From: Lumbricus terrestris
Taxonomy: Eukaryota > Annelida > Clitellata > Crassiclitellata > Lumbricidae
Length of the DNA stretch: 64,000 nucleotides
NCBI GenBank assembly: GCA_949752735.1
Contig: OX457036.1
Location: forward strand, 16,321,433 to 16,385,432
Direction of reading: 5' to 3'
Position 1 is the stretch's first letter. Every line of letters starts with the position of its first letter. A program made the position numbers and the translations under genes. The notes beneath the pieces were generated by a model. That model was not told the origin of the DNA. It saw only the letters and a list, made by a program, of their open reading frames with translations, and ran no database searches. Positions 57,505 through 64,000 of the stretch are shown piece by piece.

Positions 57505-57712
57505 GCATGTGTGTATGTATGTATGTATGTATGTATGTATGTATGTATGTATGTATGTATGTATGTATGTATGTATGTATGTATGTATGTATGTATGTAT
57601 GTATGTATGTATGTATGTATGCATGTATGTATGTATGTATGTATGCATGAATGCATGTATGTATGTATGTATGTATGTATTTATTTATGTATGTATGCAT
57701 GCATGAGTCCAG
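57505..57712 (+). repeat. ATGT microsatellite
   Basis: About 50 ATGT units with GCAT and TTAT interruptions near the end. Confidence 0.97.
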
Positions 57713-57799
57713 TCTTCCTCGACTGTTCCATATGGCTACATTCACCTTATTACTTCACTGGATTCCAGGCTCTGACAGTACAAAGAATTAAGGGTAATC

Positions 57800-58266
57800 A
57801 ATTATTCAGTAAATGAGCTAACCATGTCAGTCAGTTTGTAAATAATTTAATAATTGAGTCATTCATTCACTTAAGCAGCGAAGTTATAAATGAGTCATGC
57901 ACTGAATGATCTGAAAATCATTCAGTCAATGAGTCAACCATTTAGTCATTCAGCCATGCAACAGGTCGCGGAGTAACAGAGATAATCAGTCACATAACGA
58001 ATCAGGCAATCAGTCTGGAATTCAAAGTCAGTCATTCACTAATTATGATATCCATTCCTTCAACCAAACATCCAGTTTGTTATTTTATAAATGGTCTATA
58101 CAGCCAGACAGTCAGTGAGCTATTCAATGAATCATTCAGTGAGCAAACCTGTTAAAACAGTTATCTTAATTGTCATTCAATAATTAAGTCATCCAGTCAG
58201 CTCGTCATTCAGAAAATGGCATTCGTCAGCACGCTAATTGGACAACAATTCAGTTTACCAGATGAC
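57800..58266 (+). repeat. decayed CATT/CAGT/CAAT repeat
   Basis: High density of TCATTCAGT, CAGTCAGT and AATCATTCAG words without a clean period. It resembles an old tetranucleotide array, continued at 59,790-60,010 and 61,290-61,505 on the far sides of later insertions. Confidence 0.7.
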
Positions 58267-58274
58267 CATTCAAT

Positions 58275-59637
58275 CAGATCTGGGAGTGGCTTTGGTCAGC
58301 TAATCTGATCTCACTTGACCCTAAAGTGACTTCAGGTCGACTTGAAGTCGACTTGTTGGAGTCAAAACGACTTTACCGGACTTGGCTGAAAAACAAGCGA
58401 CTTCCGACTTGAAATCGACGTCTGACATGGTAATAACCATTAACATAAGTAGGCTACGGCTAATAATGTAAGAAGTCAAGTGACTCAAGTCAATTGTGAC
58501 TGGCAAGCATCAATTTCAAATAGGCCTACCGATGAGTAATGAAGCCTCAACACTTAATGCACACAATTGTTAAAGTTTTATTAAACCCATTTCAGGCTGT
58601 TTGTGCTTCAGTTTGAATTGTTTCGTTATGCTTTGGGCATTCTGATAGGCCTATAATAGCCTAGACAATGTGACGGAAAATTATTAGGCCTATGAATTTT
58701 AGTTTGCTCATTGCCTGTGATTATTCAGATTTTACTCATCATTATTATTATTTATTTATTTTAGTAATTTTATATTAAATAGATTTGTCACACGTGTAAT
58801 GTCTAAGATGAAGCGGAGGACGGCGGACTGGTTGCACTGAATTCCGTGTTATGAATCTTATGATGTGCCTAATTTGTAATTCTGCTTTCATAATTATTCG
58901 GCCACTAACATCATTCCGCGACTGAGCAAATATCATTGCAAGCGAATTATCCCATACAGTCGGCTACTGCTAGTAGGCTAGGCCTACTCACTGACAGTAA
59001 GGTTTTTCGTTATCCAATTGGTAGTTGGTAATCCAATTGGTAATTATCCAACAGTAGTTTTCCTTCTGCAGACAACTGCAGATGAAGCGCACCAAAGTAG
59101 ACACTATAGCGCCGAATTATCGAACCATTAGTAGGCCTTGTACAATGTACATGTAGATCCAGCTTTTTTACACCGAATTCATTGACCACTTGAAGTTCTC
59201 TGATTTGCTGATGTTCATGTCTTTAAAACAACACGTGCAAATATTTTAGTTTAAGAAATTTCATAATTTTAATTATGCGCATGCATGCGCGTGACGTTTT
59301 AGCATAGACTAACACTTTAAATTAATCGATAGGCAGACGGCAGTCTGCAAGATAGCCTACCGGTCAAATAATCAGTAGGCTAAGCATCTGTTTAGCAAAC
59401 ACACTACAAAGGCTGCGAAATGTTGTCCTGGTCTCACGATTATTGGTTTGAAGTGACAAATTTAACTATGTTTGTGTCTCAAGTCGAATTAAGTCGAATA
59501 TTGTGGTAAAAACAACAAGTGACTTCTCTCGACATAATTCGACTTGGTGTCAGTTGCGGTGAGCAGAAACGACCCAACCTGACTTGGGATGACCTAGTCG
59601 ACTGGGGTAGACTTATTGGGGTGGACTCCCAGGTCTA
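58275..59637. mobile_element. hAT-type element (family B), copy 2, non-coding
   Basis: Ends CAGATCTGGGAGT and, inverted, TAGACCTGGGAGT, flanked by the exact 8-bp duplication CATTCAAT (58267-58274 and 59638-59645). Shared with copy 1 (23467-24793): GTCAGCTAATCTGA, TTTCAGGCTGTTTGTG, CATAATTATT(C/T)GGCCACTAAC and CAGTTGCGGTGAGCAGAAAC. The duplication itself is a piece of the surrounding CATT-type repeat. Confidence 0.9.
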
Positions 59638-59645
59638 CATTCAAT

Positions 59646-60051
59646 ATGTAAGTCCATTATTATTATTATTACATAAATTTATTACGCGCGCAAGGTCACA
59701 CCAAAGTGTGAATCTGAGACGCGAAAGTCATAAGTCATACAAGCTGTTATTCAAGCAAAAAATTAGTCATAATAAAAGTATATCTTTCAAACAGATTTCC
59801 AAGTCATTCATTCAGCCAACAAGGCAGTCAGTCAGTCAGCTAGATAGAAATCAAATTGCACTGCGTTTAGGAAAAACAAAGAAGAAGTCAGCGAGTCATT
59901 CAGTTAATTTCCAACCAGACGATCAGTCAGTCTGACAACTTGGCGTAGGCTACATTCAGCCTACCAAGTAGACACTTAGTCATTTTCATATTCAATCGGT
60001 CAGTCAATCAATCATCCGGACACCGACCAGCGTGTGCATTTATAATGCACT
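59646..60051 (+). repeat. decayed CAGT/CATT repeat and spacer
   Basis: Continuation of the array interrupted by the hAT element; CAGTCAGTCAG words near 59,825 and 59,923. Confidence 0.6.
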
Positions 60052-60055
60052 TTAA

Positions 60056-61066
60056 CCCTGCAAGTACCAGTGGGGTCAAAAATGACCCCAAGCCCACTTT
60101 GACTGTACACTGCGCAAAATCTGTTCGTGCAAATTTATTGAATATTTGTGACTTTCAAGATGTACCTAGTCTCTATCGAAATATCAATTAATATTTCCCT
60201 TGTTTATCACCAGAGGGCGCTGGCAATCCTTTATAGCATTGAGTACCAGTGGGGTCATTGTTTACCCCAATAGTTTTTTTGAATACTTTCAATTGTATCC
60301 TTTGAAATAATTCATTTTTATAATTTATAAATCCTTTCTATAGTATTATCTGAAGAAAATCTGTGTTAGATAAATATTTATATACCTGGTCCAACCCGAT
60401 ATACGAGTCGAAATGTGGACAGTCCTCTGAGTGCTTTCCAGCTATTCATGAGAAATTCAGTTATGCAAGAAATTGTGAAATGGACAAAGAAGGTAATCTG
60501 GTGTATGGTGATAGCTGGAAAGATGTAACTGATAAGAAATTACAGTGCTTCTTGTGGCTCTCCGTCTTGACAGGCGTATATAAATCTCGGAATGAATCAG
60601 TTCAACAGCTGTGGAGTGTTGAAGACGGTCGTCTTTTCTTCAACAAGAGCATGACAAGAACTCGCTTTCAGCAGGTCTCTCGTGCGCGATGTTCCATTTG
60701 TCCAATGGAAAAGGATAAAAAGGCTAGCATAATCTGTGCAGCCTGTTACATGCAATGTGTGCAAGGAACATGCCCAGTATACATGCGTGAACTGTAAACT
60801 GTAACCGCAAATGACCAGATATTTTCTATGTTGTTAGTTTTGAACATTGAACACTCGATCACTTTGAACATTAAAACATACCTATAACTTTGAAAAATTT
60901 AATTCATTTAAGCAGCCTGAACATGTTCCAATTGCTTTACTACTATTTGTTTTTTGGCAATTAATAAAAATGCAAAAAACAAGGAATTTATTGAAAAAAT
61001 TGTGTTGGGGTCATTTTTGACCCCACTGGTACTCAGTGTATCAAAAAAATTCTGGTAATCTGAGGG
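60056..61066. mobile_element. piggyBac-like relic 2 (1011 bp)
   Basis: TTAA at both flanks (60052-60055, 61067-61070). Ends CCCTGCAAGTACCAG and, inverted, CCCTCAGATTACCAG, the same family as 21720-22758 but in opposite orientation. Subterminal GGGGTCA...TGACCCC palindromes lie at both ends. Confidence 0.92.
60363..60797 (+). pseudogene. internally deleted piggyBac transposase
   Basis: One open frame of 144 codons joins an N-terminal transposase segment (FLWLSVLTGVYKSRNES, LWSVEDGRLFFNKSM, the domain before the first catalytic aspartate) directly to the C-terminal cysteine-rich domain (RCSICP...CAACYMQC), skipping the catalytic core. The relation of the pieces matches the fragment in relic 1, which keeps a later segment. 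It cannot transpose DNA; whether the short protein is made is unknown. Confidence 0.8.
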
Positions 61067-61070
61067 TTAA

Positions 61071-61506
61071 TCTTGCACCATCCTGGTATTACTAGTGGCC
61101 AATTCCTCAAAAGACGTGCTCTAAGAAAACCTCTTAGCTGCTCTTCACGATCAGTCTGCTATTGCGTATTATACAGCCTAATCACTCACGTGGTCTTGTC
61201 AAGGCTTCTAAAAATCACCCGGTCACGGCCTAGCGTCTTTAATTTAAAATGCGTTGTCATTTTTTCAAAACTGAGGCATTATCAATGACAAATTCCATCA
61301 GCCAGCAAGACAATCAGTAGGATAGTTATTCATTCAGTCATGCAATCAGACAACTAAAAAGTTAGTGACTCATTCACGGAATGCTCCAAGCAGTCAGCCA
61401 ATGGATGAGTGAGTCAGCCATGCAGTCATACAACCAACGAATCATTCATTCAGTAACAGAAACAATCAGCCAGTTCGCTATTCAGGAAATCGGTCATTCA
61501 TGAACT
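61071..61506 (+). other. no gene; decayed CATT/CAGT repeat
   Basis: First ~200 bp unremarkable, then CAGTCATGCAATCAG-type decayed repeat leading into the CATC array. Confidence 0.55.
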
Positions 61507-61752
61507 AACCAGTCCATCCATCCATCCATCCATCCATCCATCCATCCATCCATCCATCCATCCATCCATCCATCCATCCATCCATCCATCCATCCATCCA
61601 TCCATCCATCCATCCATCCATCCATCCATCCATCCATCCATCCATCCATCCATCCATCCATCCATCCATCCATCCATCCATCCATCCATCCATCCATCCA
61701 TCCATCCATCCATCCATCCATCCATCCATCCATCCATCCATCCATCCATCCA
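61507..61752 (+). repeat. CATC microsatellite, ~61 units
   Basis: Nearly uninterrupted CATC, followed to ~61,930 by a decayed CATC/CATT tail. Confidence 0.98.
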
Positions 61753-62099
61753 TTTGTCCATCCATAAACCCATACATGCACCCATCCATCCGTCCATTCA
61801 TCCATTCGTTCATTCATCCAATAACCCATCCTTCCATTCACCCATCAATTCAACAATGCATATGCCTGTCAATCCATTTATCAATACACCCAACAGTCCA
61901 TTCATCGAAATATCCATTCGTCCATTCAGCAAAATGCAGCCTAATCAAACGTAAAGCATAGTAAAATTAACCCTCATAGGGTCACGATTTTTCTCAACCG
62001 ATTTTGGTCACGGGGGGGTAAAAAAAATACCCCCACTGTGATTCGCATGATTTCTATGATAAACCCCGATTTTGAAGTATAAAACTAAAAGAAAATATT

Positions 62100-62880
62100 T
62101 ATAGAAGGTTCGCGGAATGCACTGGAACCAAAGTAACATATGCAGGACTGCAGGAAATTCAAAATGGCGGACAAAATGGCGGCCAGGATCTTAAATGGCT
62201 ATAAGTCAGCGGTTCCCAACCCGTGGCCCGCGGGCCAAAAGTGGCCCGCCAGGCCTCAGGAAATGGCCCGCCAGGCCTCAGAAAATGGACCTCATCTCTC
62301 AAAGAATTATCAAAAATATATAAAAAAATTAACAATTTGGACAGGATAGAACACATTATTTTCTATTACAAATTATTTTATTTTAACGTCGATAAATAAC
62401 ATTAAGCATTATATGTTGAATTAATTATACCAATTTTATATGCTTTTGGTTTATACAGTTTTAACCTTTTGGCCCCCTAATGTACTTCAACTAAGAAAAA
62501 GTGGCCCTCGTGGCCTCCAACTTAGAAAAAGTGGCCCCCAAGTCAAAAAAGGTTGGGAATCACTGCTATAAGTGAAGCTATGTATGCAATGGAAACATGA
62601 TTTCAGAGTCTAAATCAACATTTTCGTGGTCAAGGAATGCAATGGAACCAATGTCACATATGTGGCACTGCAAGAAAATCAAAATGGCGGACAAAATGGC
62701 GGCCAGAATATTAAAATGGCTACTATTGAAGTCACATGTGCAATGGAAAAATGATCTCAGGGCCTAAATCAACATTTTCTACGTCAAGGAATGCGATGGA
62801 ACCAATTCCACTTATATGACACTGCAGGGAAACCACAATTGGGATAAAATGGCGGCCAGATTCTTGAATTGGCTGTCAGT
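62100..62880 (+). repeat. diverged tandem repeat with AAAATGGCGG motifs
   Basis: Three copies of GGAATGCAATGGAACCAA...CACTGCAGG...AAAATGGCGGCCAG...ATGGCTAT-like sequence, the first interrupted by the MITE. Five ATGGCGG words occur, three of them followed by CCAG. Confidence 0.8.
62207..62565. mobile_element. hAT MITE, deletion derivative of family A
   Basis: Ends CAGCGGTTCCCAACC and, inverted, CAGTGATTCCCAACC, flanked by the exact 8-bp duplication CTATAAGT (62199-62206 and 62566-62573). The right half matches 21,056-21,268, including CCCCCTAATGT(A/C)CTTCAAC and AGAAAAAGTGGCC. Confidence 0.92.
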
Positions 62881-63329
62881 AAAATTCTGTATCTTATGAA
62901 AATATGATTTAATAATTTCTTGATCAAATAATTTCATGAAAGCCACATTCTATATGTAGCATTGTGCCTATTATGCAATGAAATTATCATATCTAGTCGA
63001 AATTTTTAGTAGCCTATGATTACACTACAGTTTAACTATTGCTGGCATTATATATGTGCCGTATTCATACTTCAATGTTTCATAACTCTATCTATCAATA
63101 GTTCAATGTTTCATGACTTGACAGATAAAGGGTATACAGTCTATAATTCAGGTCTTGTTGCTGTCAATGCAATTGCGTTCAAGTGTACATGGCAAGATCG
63201 CACTTCGACAGCAGTAGGTCTTGATGCTACATTTGTTAACTTCGCGTGATTTGCTGAAGACAATTTCATTTATTCATCCTAATTTTATGAAACCAAAACG
63301 ATTTCTATCATAATGTCCAGATACTGATT

Positions 63330-63425
63330 CTTTGTTCGTGGTTGAGCTGGGAGTGCCTCTGAGTAGTTTCTTGAAGGGGCGCTATATAAATACTTTGAAT
63401 GAATGAATGAATGAATGAATGAAAA
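63330..63425 (+). mobile_element. SINE/LINE 3' end with GAAT tail
   Basis: GCTGGGAGTGCCTCTGAGTA...GGGGCGCTATATAAATACTT followed by GAAT units. The same 3' end occurs inverted at 25,641-25,712. The 5' part is not recognised. Confidence 0.55.
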
Positions 63426-63734
63426 GGAGACATTTTAACAGCAAGACACTCATGTGTAAAGCATGCATAATGCTTTTTAAAAATTCCTGAGTAAAATAGC
63501 TAGGACGTGGTGCATTATCGTACTTTGTAGTTGATTTGGGTGCATGAATAATTAATGAAACTGGATGCATTCTGTGCATGAAACATATTTAGGAAAAGTC
63601 ACAGAAGCGATTTCTTCAACTATTTTCAGGGAGTAAAATATCCGTGCAAAACCGAGATGGAGGTATTTTTTACCCCCCGGTGACCCTATGAGGGTTAAAA
63701 CGTGTATAATTTATGGTTGAGCAGCAGAGATTAA

Positions 63735-64000
63735 CACTCGAGTGCCCAAGGTATTTTTTGGTACACGAAGGCCCAAGGGGGGGTCCGCGCGGACCCCAGC
63801 GTTTTTATGGTAATATCTTGAGAAGGGATTGGAATATCGTTACAGAATTAAGTTCTATGTATTCCCAGATGAATTTGCAATCGATTGATGTATGTTATAC
63901 CACAATAACACCACGTGGTGTAAAATAATAGTGTAACATATCTTGATACACATTTTATGCTTGCTTGCGTCATTTACCGAAGGAAGTCTATCGTTTTCAT
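63735..64000 (+). mobile_element. possible left end of a fourth piggyBac-like element (cut by window)
   Basis: TTAA (63731-63734) is followed by CACTCGAGTGCCC and, further in, the perfect palindrome GGGGTCCGCGCGGACCCC (63780-63797), mirroring the end layout of the other piggyBac relics. The right end would lie beyond the window. Confidence 0.45.

Larger units (their letters stand above)
61971..63694. mobile_element. piggyBac-like element 3, non-coding, with nested insertions
   Basis: TTAA flanks (61967-61970, 63695-63698) and perfect 15-bp ends CCCTCATAGGGTCAC at both sides, with GGGGGGTAAAAAATACC-like sequence just inside each. The interior carries a diverged ~140-bp repeat rich in AAAATGGCGG, a nested hAT MITE (62207-62565) and a SINE-like tail (63,330-63,425). 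No transposase frame. Confidence 0.88.

Overview
This is a 64 kb piece of animal (metazoan) nuclear DNA. It is AT-rich and intron-style, has no bacterial gene organisation, and is dominated by transposable elements and simple repeats. The mix suggests a marine deuterostome invertebrate (echinoderm or hemichordate): foldback elements resembling the sea-urchin TU type, L2/CR1-like LINEs, tRNA-derived SINEs, many hAT and piggyBac deletion derivatives, and a strikingly frequent TAGGCCTA word. That assignment is an inference; no host marker gene is present to prove it.

Layout. 1-6.86 kb: a very young Ty3/gypsy-type LTR retrotransposon. Its LTRs look identical, but the coding region is defective (Gag frameshift, N-terminal half of reverse transcriptase missing, no integrase seen). 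6.9-9.8 kb: GC-rich LTR-like sequence split by a MITE, then an unrecognised stretch closing with a Helitron-like 3' end. 9.8-13.9 kb: two foldback transposons with 8-bp target-site duplications (TSDs), the second with a nested hAT MITE. 14.1-16.3 kb: a LINE embedded in a TCTA/TCTG microsatellite. 17.9-18.7 kb: an exon for a secreted-looking beta-propeller protein, one of only two plausible host coding exons. 18.8-24.8 kb: a hAT relic, a piggyBac relic and a second hAT family. 25.6-27.6 kb: LINE and SINE fragments. 28.77-29.04 kb: a candidate first coding exon with signal peptide and coiled coil. 29.3-33.7 kb: one LINE split by a hAT element and by a solo LTR, both datable by nesting. 34.1-35.1 kb: minisatellite, GAY repeat and TGACGTCA array. 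36.2-38.8 kb: a perfect 34-bp hairpin, a foldback relic, a SINE and two LINE ends. 38.8-41.4 kb: a 62-bp satellite with 869-bp higher-order repeat. 41.4-42.2 kb: an internally inverted Tc1-like relic. 42-50 kb: microsatellites, a CACGTG-palindrome repeat, a long-TIR mariner MITE and an L2 relic. 50.5-52.2 kb: a hAT relic with two nested MITEs. 53.2-54.1 kb: an inverted microsatellite. 54.7-55.3 kb: a Helitron-like element. 55-64 kb: microsatellites, another copy of the second hAT family, the second piggyBac relic, a third piggyBac-like element with nested insertions, and the truncated end of a fourth.

Function. There is no intact pathway here. The window is a record of transposition in which almost every DNA transposon is non-autonomous, so its movement must have depended on proteins supplied elsewhere. 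Element boundaries are mostly supported by target-site duplications read directly from the sequence. The host contribution appears limited to the two partial exons, which share a phase-1 splice junction and may belong to one gene family, and possibly one promoter-like segment near 44.05 kb.
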